Assembly (NCBI RefSeq): GCF_012034385.1
Contig: NZ_JAAVJB010000010.1
Coordinates: forward strand, 1-55,901
Source: Streptomyces spiramenti
Lineage (GTDB): Bacteria > Actinomycetota > Actinomycetes > Streptomycetales > Streptomycetaceae
DNA: 55,901 nt
Reading direction: 5' to 3'
Positions 25,268 to 34,881 of this stretch are shown piece after piece. Position numbers and translations under genes: made by a program. How positions within the stretch are numbered: the first letter of the stretch is position 1; each line of letters opens with the position of its first letter. The notes under the pieces are model-generated. The model was given only the letters and a program-made list of their open reading frames with translations. It searched no databases and was not told where the DNA came from.

Positions 25268-26152
25268 ATGGCACAGAGCACGGGAAGCGGGGCGGCGATG
25301 ACGGCGGACCAGGACGGCAGCGGCACGGCGGTGTGCGGGGAAACCGAACTGTCGGACAGTCTCCAGACGTTCGGGGCCGTCTTGAAGGCGTTGCGGGAGG
25401 CCGGAGGGTTCACGCAGGAGGAGCTCGCGGCTCGGGTGCGGTACTCGCCGGCGTACGTCGCGAAGATCGAGCAGGGCAGGCGGTTCCCACCGGAGACGCT
25501 GCCGGGGAAGGCGGGCGAGGCGCTCGGACCCGTCGCGGGCAAGGTTCTCGCGGCAGCCGCGAAGACCCTGCGGAGGAAGGCGGGGCTGGCGTCATGGTTC
25601 CTGCAGTGGGCGGGGATCGAGGAAGAGGCGATCACGCTGTACGCCTACGAGTGCCGGGGGATCCCGGGGTTGTTGCAGCCGGAGGGATACATCCGAGCAC
25701 TGTTCGAGCGGCAGTTGCCGCCGCTCACGCCGGACCAGATCGAACGGCAGGTGGCGGCTCGCACCGAACGGCAGCGGCTGTTGTCCGAACGCCCGAACAC
25801 CGCCTTCAGCTTCATCATCGAGCAGTGCATCTTTGAGCGGCACGTGGGTGGGACGGCTGTCACCAAGGCCGTCATCGACCACCTTCTTGAGCTTGGGCGG
25901 CGCACGAACATTGAGATCCAGGTCATGCCGACGCGGCAGGAGGATCACACGGGGGTCGATGGTCAGATGTACTTGGCGGAGAGTGCTGGTAACCAGTGGT
26001 TCGGTTACGTCGAGGGACACCGGTCGAGTGCCCTGATCACCGCTCCCGGCGAAGTCAGCATCCTGCTCCAGCGCTATGGCAAGCTGCGTTCCCAGGCCCT
26101 GGATTGCCGGGCTACGGTGGGCTTGCTGGAACAGATGCGAGGAGTGCTATGA
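25268..26152 (+). CDS. XRE-family transcriptional regulator with DUF5753
   Basis: A 294-residue regulator. The helix-turn-helix (about 33-90: FGAVLKALREAGGFTQEELAARVRYSPAYVAKIEQGRRFPP) is followed by the DUF5753 domain (about 105-290) typical of the many Streptomyces XRE regulators paired with DUF397 proteins. The start may be ATG 25268 or ATG 25298; neither has a strong ribosome-binding site. The stop overlaps the ATG of the DUF397 gene. Such pairs often control development or neighbouring genes. Here it lies in the gap between pglX and pglY, facing pglX, so it may regulate BREX or itself, but nothing in the sequence proves it. Confidence 0.85.
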   Translation: MAQSTGSGAAMTADQDGSGTAVCGETELSDSLQTFGAVLKALREAGGFTQEELAARVRYSPAYVAKIEQGRRFPPETLPGKAGEALGPVAGKVLAAAAKTLRRKAGLASWFLQWAGIEEEAITLYAYECRGIPGLLQPEGYIRALFERQLPPLTPDQIERQVAARTERQRLLSERPNTAFSFIIEQCIFERHVGGTAVTKAVIDHLLELGRRTNIEIQVMPTRQEDHTGVDGQMYLAESAGNQWFGYVEGHRSSALITAPGEVSILLQRYGKLRSQALDCRATVGLLEQMRGVL

Positions 26153-26337
26153 GCACCACGGAAGACCTGAGCTGGTTCAAGAGCAGCTACAGCGGTGGCG
26201 ACGGTGACAATTGCATCGAGGTCGCGCTGGGCGCCGAAGCAGTCCGCGTCCGGGACTCCAAGGACCTCGACAGCGATTCGTTCGCCGTCGCACCTGGCGC
26301 CTGGGCAGCTTTCACCGCGCACGTGTCGGGTGCCTGA
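26149..26337 (+). CDS. DUF397 domain-containing protein
   Basis: A 62-residue DUF397 protein with the hallmark pattern LSWFKSSYSGGDGDNCIEVA, VRVRDSKD and a C-terminal AWAAFTAHV. It usually acts with, or against, the adjacent XRE regulator (toxin-antitoxin-like or partner-switching pairs). The ATG at 26149 lies 4 bases after GGAG and overlaps the regulator stop (ATGA). A hairpin follows immediately. Confidence 0.9.
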   Translation: MSTTEDLSWFKSSYSGGDGDNCIEVALGAEAVRVRDSKDLDSDSFAVAPGAWAAFTAHVSGA

Positions 26338-26340
26338 CCG

Positions 26341-26378
26341 GCGTCTGTGAGGCGGCGGATCAGCCACCTCACAGACGC
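26341..26378. terminator. Bidirectional terminator between DUF397 gene and pglX
   Basis: A perfect 12-bp stem (26341-26352 with 26367-26378) with a 14-base loop between convergent genes. Confidence 0.82.
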
Positions 26379-26383
26379 ACGGT

Positions 26384-29300
26384 TCAGTCGGACTCTGCGG
26401 AGGCCGCTGCCTTCTTCTTCGGGGCAGCGGCCTTCTTCGCGCGGGTGGCGGGGGCGGGGCGCCAGGCGCGCAACGTGTCGTCGCTCAGGCCGAGCTCGCC
26501 CTGCTTCTGCTGGCGGAAGGCGAGGATCTCGGCGGCAGGGGAGGCGCTGAAGTCGGCGTCGTACTCGCCGTACCACTGCTCCAGCCAGGGCTGGAGCTCC
26601 AGCAGGCCGGCCAGGAACGGCACGATCTCCTCGTTGCCGAGACCGGCGGTCTGGATGTACGAGGCGAGCGCGAGCGCCTGCTCCAGGTGGTCCCAGCCGG
26701 CCCACCCGTACAGCTCAGGCGACTGCGCGTTCACCGTGCCGTACGAGACGAACCGTTCCTTGGGCACGTCGAGCTTGCCCCGGGCTCGCCAGTAACTGGG
26801 CTTGAGGAAGTCTGCGGACGTGTACTTCGGCGGTACGGGCGTCCGCTCCCGGATCTTCCGCTTGGCTGGCTCGTCCGGTGCGGCGTCCTCCTCCCGCTGG
26901 AGATCCCAGACATGCTCCCAGTCGGCCCGCTTCTTGAGCGCGGCGGGCTTGTAGCGAAGGGCCGAAACGAAGGGGACGTGCTCCTCGGAGAGCAGATCGC
27001 GGACGGTCTTGGCGAGGTCCTGCCGGGGTGCGTAGAGGTCGGCAACGGAGGTGAAGTCCTCATCGGCGGAGAGGGCTTCAGTCAGGCGGGCGAGGGTGGT
27101 GACAGTGGGGTTGTCGTTCGCGTCGAACCAGTAGGTGCGGTTCTCGATGCGATCGAGCAGCCAGGACTTCAGCGCCTTCTGCCGCATCGAGTCCCACCCC
27201 TCGGTTGCCCAGCGCCGCTTGTACTCCGGGCGCTCGATCATGCCGATGGCACGGTTCGACTCGATGACATCGATGCGCTTCTGGACAAGAGCGCGGTAGT
27301 CCTCGGGCCAGTGAGTGGGAATCTCGGTGATGGGGGTGGACCCGTGCCGCTTGAACCATTCGCCGCTGGCCTCGCCGACAGCGACGCGGCGCGCGAGCAC
27401 GATCTCGAAGGCGCGCTCACCGAGGGCAAGTTCGGGCACAGCGGAGGAGTCAGGCAGGCGCAGGTCCTCTGAGTTCAGGTTGTAGAGGGAGTACACCTGC
27501 CAGTCGAGTTCCTCCTGGAGGGCGATCATTCGGGCGCGGGTGGAGGCGTAGCGGGTTTCGGCCTCACGGAGAGTAGGGGCGGCGGGGGTGGCTTGTGTCG
27601 CGAGGGCGGCGGGGGTTGCGGCGGAGAGCTGCTGGGCGAGATTGTCGATCTTGATGGCCAGAGTGGTGGGAAACTCGACAGGAAGGGGAAAGTTTTGCAG
27701 CTTGGTTCCGGTGAACTCATAGAACTGTTCCCAGAGTTCCGTTTTGATTCCCGACTGGTGCCCCTCGGTTCCCTTGCTGTGGCTCACCATTTTGAGCCAC
27801 AGCCCCGCCGTCGAGCTGTTGAGCAGTCCGAGGAGTTCCGCGTGATTCTCGTCGGTTGCGCCATCCCGGAGAGTTACTACAGGTGCGTGACGGTTGTAGA
27901 CGCGTCCTGGCCCGGCCATGGCGAAATGGTTATGTGTCGCAACGAAAGGGAACGTGATCAGGGACTTTGCTCGTAGGCGTGAGGGAATCTCAAACGAGTA
28001 GTTCGACCAGGGAAGGCCCCGTTCTTCCTTGGTCTTTGAGAAAACCAAGCTTCGTCGAAGGAGGGTTCGGCCCGGCCAAAGGGTTCGGGCCTCAAGGGAG
28101 AGGCGTTGCTGCGCGGTGCCATCGGGAGCAAAAATGGCATTTGCGGCCAGATGGCAGCACCAGTCGCGCACTTGGTCGCCTGTGACGAAGGGGCGCGCGG
28201 GTACTGGACGGGCGTTCAGCCAAGTTGCCCCAGGGCTTTCGTACACGAACAGGGCGTCGTCGCCGGTAAAGGCTGCAATTCCGATAGACTCGACCGATTC
28301 CGAGATCGTCTTGGTAGATTTTTTGGAGATCTGATCAAGCATTTCCTGGCCACTGTCAGTGAGCACCCATGGCTGATTTTGGAAGTAGCGATCTCGCTCC
28401 AATTCGCCCACGGATACCCACTGGCTGGTCGATCCAGGCTCGTCGATCTGATTCGTGATGGCCCGCCAAACCACCCCGTCCTCTGCGTTCTCCGGCGTGC
28501 TCGGCTCGCCTTGAACGCTTCGGGCGGTTCGGACCGTCGTTGATCGAGTGTTACCGTCATTCGGTTTGCCTACCAAGATAACAGTCGGAGTTCCATGGCC
28601 TGGGATGAAAGCTCCTGAAGTGTCGATCACCTCAGTAAGCTCGGCTTTACTCCTGAAGAAGTCATCGATAAGCTTGGTTCCAAATTCACGCTTCATGAAG
28701 GAGTTTGCGGTGATCTGGCCGACCATGCCACGGTGGTCTCCGTTACGCTTGCCCCGCTTGGCCAGTTCAAAGAATCGCTGCATGAAGGGAACGGACAGCG
28801 CGTACTTACCTGAGCAGGCGTTATAAAGTCTCCGGTACAGCTCGTTGAGCTTTTTGTCCTTGACCGTGATGTACGGCGGGTTCCCCACCACCACGTGGTA
28901 CCGCCCCTGCTGCAGAATTCCCGGGTACTCGTGCACGTCCTCCGTCGCGTACGAGAACTCCGCCAGCGGGTCACCAGGCGCGCCCTCCTCCCCGAGCCCC
29001 AGCTGCAGCTCCAACTGCCTGTCCTTGATGAGCGAGTCGCCCACCGCCAACTGGATTGGCCACTCGTAGTCCCGCGCCGCCGCGAACGTCCGCATCCCGC
29101 TCGCCGCCATCGCTGCAACGAGCAACCGGAACCGCGCCACCGCCACCGCGAACGGGTTGAGGTCCACCCCGTGCACTGATTCCAGCGCCGCCCGCACTCG
29201 CTCGTACGCACCGACCTCCGGCCGCTCCTCGGCCCACAACCGCACCATCCGCCGGAATGCCCCCAGCACAAAGTGCCCCGACCCGCACGTCGGGTCGATC

Positions 29301-30040
29301 ATCTTCAGCTCTTCGAAGCCGAACTCCCGCACCGCAGGCGTCATCGTCCGGTCGAGGATGAACTCCTCCACGAACTCCGGGGTCTGGAGCAGCGCGTACG
29401 TCTTTCGCGCCGCCTCGCTCAGGTCCTGGTACAGGTCGCCCAGGAACCGGGTGTCCCAGCCCTCCGTGCCGTCCTCGCTCAGCGGGTCGGTGAAGTCGTG
29501 CACCAGCACCGACGTGTTGCCGGAGCCCTCCTCGCCCTCCACCGACTTCTGCTCCCGCCAGAACGCCAGCAGCGCTCCCGCCCCGTCGTGCGACAGCGGA
29601 ATCTGGTACAGCGGGTTGTGGTCCTGGTCGAACAGCAGCCGTCCCGCCTGCCCTGCGCCCAGCTCTGCGAACGCCCTCTCCAGCCACCCGCGATACGTCG
29701 GGTTGGCGTCCTCCGCCATGTACTCCTCGTACCGCGCCTGGGCGACCTCCCGCCCCGCCACCTCCGGCGCGGTGATGTACGGCTCCGCGATCAGCTGGTT
29801 GTCCTCGCTGAACCGGACGAACACCGTGCCGAGCACCCATGCCACCGCGACCTGCGTGACCCGCTCCCCGAGCCAGGAGTTCCAGGTCGCCGCCGTCCGC
29901 CCGAGCTTCTTCGCCTGGTCGTACTCGCCGCGCAGCCGTGCCCCGACCTTCGGAACGGCCTTGACCTGTGTGTCCAGGTCGGTCTCTGCCGCCTTCACCT
30001 GCTTCTGCAGGTCGCTGAGGAGGCTCTTGCGGTCGATCAC
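26384..30040 (-). CDS. pglX: BREX type 2 adenine-specific DNA methyltransferase PglX
   Basis: A 1218-residue N6-adenine methyltransferase that marks host DNA in BREX. The SAM-binding motif is DPTCGSGHF (249-257) and the catalytic motif NPPY (387-390). The region after NPPY to about residue 800, where target recognition is expected, has clearly lower GC and many rare codons, unlike both ends of the gene. The C-terminus ends in a Lys/Ala-rich tail. The GTG at 30040 follows GGGAG at 8 bases. It lies 78 bases after pglW and is probably co-transcribed with it. I saw no homopolymer run of eight or more, so no obvious slippage tract for phase variation. Confidence 0.95.
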   Translation of the reverse strand: MIDRKSLLSDLQKQVKAAETDLDTQVKAVPKVGARLRGEYDQAKKLGRTAATWNSWLGERVTQVAVAWVLGTVFVRFSEDNQLIAEPYITAPEVAGREVAQARYEEYMAEDANPTYRGWLERAFAELGAGQAGRLLFDQDHNPLYQIPLSHDGAGALLAFWREQKSVEGEEGSGNTSVLVHDFTDPLSEDGTEGWDTRFLGDLYQDLSEAARKTYALLQTPEFVEEFILDRTMTPAVREFGFEELKMIDPTCGSGHFVLGAFRRMVRLWAEERPEVGAYERVRAALESVHGVDLNPFAVAVARFRLLVAAMAASGMRTFAAARDYEWPIQLAVGDSLIKDRQLELQLGLGEEGAPGDPLAEFSYATEDVHEYPGILQQGRYHVVVGNPPYITVKDKKLNELYRRLYNACSGKYALSVPFMQRFFELAKRGKRNGDHRGMVGQITANSFMKREFGTKLIDDFFRSKAELTEVIDTSGAFIPGHGTPTVILVGKPNDGNTRSTTVRTARSVQGEPSTPENAEDGVVWRAITNQIDEPGSTSQWVSVGELERDRYFQNQPWVLTDSGQEMLDQISKKSTKTISESVESIGIAAFTGDDALFVYESPGATWLNARPVPARPFVTGDQVRDWCCHLAANAIFAPDGTAQQRLSLEARTLWPGRTLLRRSLVFSKTKEERGLPWSNYSFEIPSRLRAKSLITFPFVATHNHFAMAGPGRVYNRHAPVVTLRDGATDENHAELLGLLNSSTAGLWLKMVSHSKGTEGHQSGIKTELWEQFYEFTGTKLQNFPLPVEFPTTLAIKIDNLAQQLSAATPAALATQATPAAPTLREAETRYASTRARMIALQEELDWQVYSLYNLNSEDLRLPDSSAVPELALGERAFEIVLARRVAVGEASGEWFKRHGSTPITEIPTHWPEDYRALVQKRIDVIESNRAIGMIERPEYKRRWATEGWDSMRQKALKSWLLDRIENRTYWFDANDNPTVTTLARLTEALSADEDFTSVADLYAPRQDLAKTVRDLLSEEHVPFVSALRYKPAALKKRADWEHVWDLQREEDAAPDEPAKRKIRERTPVPPKYTSADFLKPSYWRARGKLDVPKERFVSYGTVNAQSPELYGWAGWDHLEQALALASYIQTAGLGNEEIVPFLAGLLELQPWLEQWYGEYDADFSASPAAEILAFRQQKQGELGLSDDTLRAWRPAPATRAKKAAAPKKKAAASAESD

Positions 30041-30118
30041 GGACTGCTCCCGAAGTGGTGACTGGGTGGTGGAAGGCGAGACGAGAAGGATAGAGAAGGG
30101 ACGGCGATCCGCCGTACG

Positions 30119-33100
30119 TCAGGCGGCGTCCGGCGGCAGGTGCTTCCGCGCCACCCACGCGTCCGGCACGACGATCCATTCGTCGAACCCGGCCTGGTAC
30201 GACACGTTCTGCCCGGCCAGCCTCGGCGCGCGCGCCGGGTCGGACTGGGCGACCAGCAGCCACAGCGGGCTGCCGCCCTGCCGGGACTCCTCTGCGAGTC
30301 GACCCAGGAGGTCGAAGGCGTCGTAGCGGGCGAGCGCGGCCGTGTCGGTGAGCAGCAGCGGACCGCCGGCCTGGGCCAGACGCTCGCGAAGGAGCGGCTC
30401 GACGCGTCCCCACGCCTTGTCCGTACGGACCCGCAGCTGCTGGTGGTGCCGGGTGCCCGCTTCGGCGGCGTCCGCCTTGAGGACGGTCTCCCAGGTCGGC
30501 TTGGCCGCCTCGGCGATCACGGCGCGCAGCTCGGCCAGGAACAGCTCGGTCACCGAGACGACCGCCGCCCCGTAGGGCGGGTCGGCCAGCCGTCGTACCG
30601 CCGTCTCGGCGCCCTGCTGCGGCACGGTCAGGACTCGGAACCCGTCCTGCCGCGCCGAGTGCACGAGCCGCTGCTCGGCCTTCACCGCCGCCGCGACCGC
30701 CGCGTCCGCGTCGTACTGCGTCGGCGCGGCCCGCCGCGCCGACGAGGTCGCACCCCAACTCGCCGAGGTCAGCCCGCCGGTGAACTCCCCGGCGGGCAGC
30801 TCCGGGACGAGCCGGAGGGTCTTGTCGTAGCGGGTCGCCAGCTTCAGCTCGAAGCCGGCCTCCTTCAGCAACCGCACCAGCGCGCTGCCGTCCGGCAGTT
30901 CGCGCGGAACGAGGGGATCGTCGCCCAGGTCGGGGAAGCGGGTCGCGACCCGCTTGTGCAGCGCGTCGACGGTCAGTCCTGGCTGGCGCTCCTCCTCGAC
31001 GCCCGGTTGCACGGCGACCACCCCGGCCTGGGTGATCCGCAGCGCGCGCACGAGGTCCAGATCGCGCGGATAGATCTCCAGGCGGGGTGTGAGCGCGGCC
31101 CCCGGGGACGCCGCGACCGCGATCTCGGCCGTCCGCCGCTCGTCCCAGCCGAGCGTCCCCGGCGGCTGCCGGATCGCGGCCAGCTTGGTGAGGACCGTGC
31201 TCGCCGTCGGCAAGGACTCCAGACCCGCCAGCTCGTCCGCCTGCGCGCCCAGCTTGAGCGCGTACTCGCGGAGCGCCGGCAGGGTCGGGGTGTCCGCTCC
31301 GTCGTCACCGTCCTCCCCGTCGCGGACGTCGATGACGATCAAGCCGAGCACCGGGTCGGCGCCCTTGGGCAGCCGGGCGTGGAAGTAACGGAACCGCGGC
31401 GGCGTCTCCTCGATCTGCTCCCGGAACTGCTCCCGCTCCACCACCGCACGCAGCAGCGACAGCGCCAGCGCGCGCCGGTCCCGACGCTTCGCCACCTTGC
31501 TGCCGCGCTGCGCGAGCAGCGCGTCGGCGAGTTCCAGCACCGGCACGACCCGGCCGCGCTCGGCGACCAGCTCGACCAGGTCGTCGCTCAGCGGCCCCAG
31601 CGCGGCATCGCGGTACCAGCGTTCGCGCGCCTTCTTCACGATCTGCGGGATGCGGCCCACGGTGAGGCCGAGGGCCTTGGCGACGTCCGCCTGCCGGACC
31701 CAGGGCAGCCCCTCGGGCAGCTCGCCGTTGTCGTCGGGAAGCCGGAGCAGCAGCCGGACAGCCTCGCGCTCCGTCGCGTTGGAACGGGCGTTGCCGCTCG
31801 ACGGGCGCGGCACCAAGCGGGAGGCGAGGGCGTCCAGGCTCAACCCGCGCAGCACCTCCTGGCCGGTCTCGCCGCCGTCCGCCGCGACCGACTCGGCGAC
31901 CGCCTGCTCCAGCTCGGTGGCCTCCTCGCGGGCGGCCTTGAGCGCCTCGTTGCTCATCGGCGCCGGCGTTCTGCCGAGCCGCAGGTTCCACTGCTTCTGC
32001 CGGTTCTGGATCTCGGTGCGGGTCCGGGCGCCCATGCCCGGCGCCGTCAGGAATTTCCGCACCGAGTAGTCGAGGACGTCCCCCACGGTGTTCAGGCCCA
32101 GGTCGAACAGCTGGGACTGCGCCGCCTGCGTCAGGCCCGCCACCGACAGCGGTGTGGAACGGTCGGCCTGCTCGGCCTGCTTGTCGCGGATCTCCTCGGC
32201 CGAGGCGTCGTCGTCGCTCTGGCCGATCCGCGGCGCAGCGCCCTCCACTGCCGCCGTCGTGTTGCCGTGCCCGGAGCTCGGCGCCGTCGTCCGCCGGGCG
32301 TCCAGGAAGATCGCGTTCCAGGCGCGCACCATCGGCTTCAGGTCCGGGAAGCGGTCCTTCACGTCCCGGGCCAGGGCCTTGCGGAAGAAGGCCACCAGGC
32401 CGTCCCGGACCGGGTCGTCGAAGGCGTCGGCCACCAAGTCCGGGTACGGCCACTTCTTCGCATCCGTCTGGCGGGGCGTGACCGATCCGTCGCCCCAGCG
32501 GGGCAGCTCGCGGGAGGCCATCTCGTGCAGCGTGACGGCCAGCGCGTACCGCTCGGCGTGGCCGTCGTACGAACTGCGTGTGATGACGCCGACGAAGGGG
32601 TCGAGATAGCCCTCGGTGCCCGCCTCGATCTCCTTCGCGGGATATCCGGCCAGCGAGAAGTCGATCAGCACGAGCTGGCGGGTGCCGTTGGGACGGATCC
32701 GGATCGCGATGTTGTCCGGCTTCAGGTCCCGGTGCCAGATGCCCTCCGCCTCCAGGTGCTCCACCGCGCCGAACAGATACGTCCCGTACGCCTCCAGCTG
32801 GTCCATCCGGAGGCGGCCGTAGTCCCGCAGCTGACGGGCGACGGTCTCCTCGCGCCGGTGTGCGGGCTTGCCCGTGCCCTCCGTATCCAGGGCGCGGCTG
32901 TCACCCACGTACTCCAGGGCGAGCACCCGGCGGCCCGCGAGGGTCAGCGGTTCCCGCTCGTACAGCGCGATGATGCTGGAATCCCGGTGGATCCGGGCCA
33001 GGACATCGGCCTCCCGGTCGAGCACCACGTGCTTCGCCTCGCTGAGCGCGACCTTGAGCACCGCAACCGGCAGGCTGCCACTGCGACGCGGCTCGCCCGC

Positions 33101-34789
33101 CAGGTCGCGGACCAGGAACGCCCGCGCGGTCGAGCCCGTGCCGAGCCGGCGCAGGACCTCCCAGCGCCCGGCGAGCAGATCACCGGCGCCGGCCTCCAGC
33201 GGGTCCTTCTCCGGATCGGTCTGCTCGCCGCCGGCCGCCGAGGCCGGGGCAGCGCCGGAAGCCGAGTCGCCGTCCGCGGCGTCCTTGACGTCCTTGGCGG
33301 CGAACGACTCCTCGACGAACTCCAGCATCTCCAGGAAGTCATCGACGGTCGAGAGCCGGCGGCTCGGCTCGTACGCGGTGGACGCCTCCACCAGGTCGTC
33401 GATGTCGGGATCGAGGCCGTCCACCAGCGCGCTCGGGGCGAGCGTCTCACCCGCCTCCAGGCGGGCCAGGACCTCAGCCTGGGTCGCACCCGGCGGCTGC
33501 CCGGTGACCAGGAGGTACGTGAGCACGCCGAGCCCGTACACGTCGAGCCGGACCGGGTCCGCCTTCGGGATCCGCAGCTCGGGTGCCAGATACGGGTCGG
33601 TCTGCTGGGAGAGGTGCACCCCGGAGACGCCGGAGGTGGCGTGCGGCAGCGGCTTGCCCTGGCTGCCGCTGTGGCCGGAGGCGATCTGCCAGTCCGCGAT
33701 CTGCAGCCGGGGGCTCAGCCAGCGCTGCTCCTCGCTCAGCTCGTGCCCACGCGGACCGCGGTTGCGCGGGATCACGTGCACCGCGTGCGCCGCCAGCGTG
33801 CGGTGATGCAGTCGCTTGGAGTGCGCGGAACGGAGCGTCTCGGCGAGCTGGCGGACCAGCGCGAGACGGCCGGGCAGGTCGAGGCGCTCGCCGTGCTCCA
33901 CCAGGTAGTCGTCGAGCCTGACGGTCTCCGGGTGGTAGTCGAAGAGGATGGTCGGGCCCGCGGGGTGTCCTGACGGCAGGTAGCTCTTCAGCTGGACGGC
34001 CCCCGGGTGCCGGAACCGGTTGAGCACCGCGGCCTCACGCGCGGCGGCCTTCTCCACCGAGGCGCGCGCTGCGTCCGAAGCACCCCGTTCGCTGAGGAAG
34101 ACCCGCACCCGTGCCAGATCGTGCAGCTGGGTGTGACGCCCCAGGTAGTCGGCCCAGGTCGGACCGGAGTCGAACGACTTCGACTCCAGGAGGTACGACC
34201 CCACCTCGTGCTGACGTCGGACGGGAGCGATGTGGAGCTTCTTGAGGGCCGCGTCGACCCGGAGCGAGACCGCGGCGGTCACCTGCCCCCGGTCGCCCTC
34301 CGGGGGACGAGCGAGCATCTCCACCAGCTGCCTGATCGTGAAGACGCCGTTCAGGTCGGCGCTCGCCAGATTCACCCGGAGCTTGTCGTGGGTGAAGCAG
34401 ACCGCCTCACCCACCCAGATCCCCGGCTGTCTACGGGCGCCCTTCTCGACGCCCTTGATCAGGCCCGCCAGCTCCTTGGCCTTCTTGTTGGTCAAATGCA
34501 ACGGGTTGCCGTGCCGGCGCTGGGCGCCGCTGAGTTTCGTCTGCACCCAGCTGCTCCCACCACCGCTCACCGACCCGTGCCAGTCCTTCAGCTCGATCAG
34601 GAACACACCGGCCGGCGCGGTGACCATGAGATCGACCTCGCGGACGTGCCCCCTGTCCGCCGTGAAGGTGAAGTTCGACCAGGCACGCCAGGGCTCCTCG
34701 TTCGGCAGGAGCCTCCGGATGGCCTCAAGACCGCGGCGCTCGTGCTCGAACTCGGACTCGGTGACCGTCGTCCACCGGCCATCCTCCAT
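30119..34789 (-). CDS. pglW: BREX type 2 serine/threonine kinase PglW
   Basis: A 1556-residue multidomain protein. The N-terminus is a NERD nuclease-related domain (D53, E66-x-K68 in EVDLMVTAPAGVFLIELKDW). A first kinase-like lobe has a degenerate HHRT in place of HRD (about residue 328) and IADW for the DFG, so it is probably a pseudokinase. A second kinase domain has an intact HRDLKPDN (686-693) and DFS in place of DFG. A helix-hairpin-like LTAPGMGARTRTEIQNR segment and a long C-terminal region follow. The ATG at 34789 follows GGGAG at 4 bases. A 252-base in-frame upstream extension has Cys/Pro/Arg-rich shadow-like composition and lies over the promoter motif. Confidence 0.95.
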   Translation of the reverse strand: MEDGRWTTVTESEFEHERRGLEAIRRLLPNEEPWRAWSNFTFTADRGHVREVDLMVTAPAGVFLIELKDWHGSVSGGGSSWVQTKLSGAQRRHGNPLHLTNKKAKELAGLIKGVEKGARRQPGIWVGEAVCFTHDKLRVNLASADLNGVFTIRQLVEMLARPPEGDRGQVTAAVSLRVDAALKKLHIAPVRRQHEVGSYLLESKSFDSGPTWADYLGRHTQLHDLARVRVFLSERGASDAARASVEKAAAREAAVLNRFRHPGAVQLKSYLPSGHPAGPTILFDYHPETVRLDDYLVEHGERLDLPGRLALVRQLAETLRSAHSKRLHHRTLAAHAVHVIPRNRGPRGHELSEEQRWLSPRLQIADWQIASGHSGSQGKPLPHATSGVSGVHLSQQTDPYLAPELRIPKADPVRLDVYGLGVLTYLLVTGQPPGATQAEVLARLEAGETLAPSALVDGLDPDIDDLVEASTAYEPSRRLSTVDDFLEMLEFVEESFAAKDVKDAADGDSASGAAPASAAGGEQTDPEKDPLEAGAGDLLAGRWEVLRRLGTGSTARAFLVRDLAGEPRRSGSLPVAVLKVALSEAKHVVLDREADVLARIHRDSSIIALYEREPLTLAGRRVLALEYVGDSRALDTEGTGKPAHRREETVARQLRDYGRLRMDQLEAYGTYLFGAVEHLEAEGIWHRDLKPDNIAIRIRPNGTRQLVLIDFSLAGYPAKEIEAGTEGYLDPFVGVITRSSYDGHAERYALAVTLHEMASRELPRWGDGSVTPRQTDAKKWPYPDLVADAFDDPVRDGLVAFFRKALARDVKDRFPDLKPMVRAWNAIFLDARRTTAPSSGHGNTTAAVEGAAPRIGQSDDDASAEEIRDKQAEQADRSTPLSVAGLTQAAQSQLFDLGLNTVGDVLDYSVRKFLTAPGMGARTRTEIQNRQKQWNLRLGRTPAPMSNEALKAAREEATELEQAVAESVAADGGETGQEVLRGLSLDALASRLVPRPSSGNARSNATEREAVRLLLRLPDDNGELPEGLPWVRQADVAKALGLTVGRIPQIVKKARERWYRDAALGPLSDDLVELVAERGRVVPVLELADALLAQRGSKVAKRRDRRALALSLLRAVVEREQFREQIEETPPRFRYFHARLPKGADPVLGLIVIDVRDGEDGDDGADTPTLPALREYALKLGAQADELAGLESLPTASTVLTKLAAIRQPPGTLGWDERRTAEIAVAASPGAALTPRLEIYPRDLDLVRALRITQAGVVAVQPGVEEERQPGLTVDALHKRVATRFPDLGDDPLVPRELPDGSALVRLLKEAGFELKLATRYDKTLRLVPELPAGEFTGGLTSASWGATSSARRAAPTQYDADAAVAAAVKAEQRLVHSARQDGFRVLTVPQQGAETAVRRLADPPYGAAVVSVTELFLAELRAVIAEAAKPTWETVLKADAAEAGTRHHQQLRVRTDKAWGRVEPLLRERLAQAGGPLLLTDTAALARYDAFDLLGRLAEESRQGGSPLWLLVAQSDPARAPRLAGQNVSYQAGFDEWIVVPDAWVARKHLPPDAA

Positions 34790-34881
34790 GCGGCTCCCGC
34801 CCCGTGTCAGCTCATGTCCGTGCGCGCCGGTCGCCTGCTTGCTGGTGCGTCCCGGGCCGCCCGGCCGAATTCCCGGAAGAA

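Noticed and set aside
26384..30040. Phase-variable homopolymer tract in pglX
   Set aside because: Known for S. coelicolor Pgl, but I saw no run of eight or more identical bases here.
32120..32150. Fourth CACCGACAGC motif (RecA-NDp half) inside pglW
   Set aside because: It lacks the TAnnnT at the required spacing and lies inside coding sequence.
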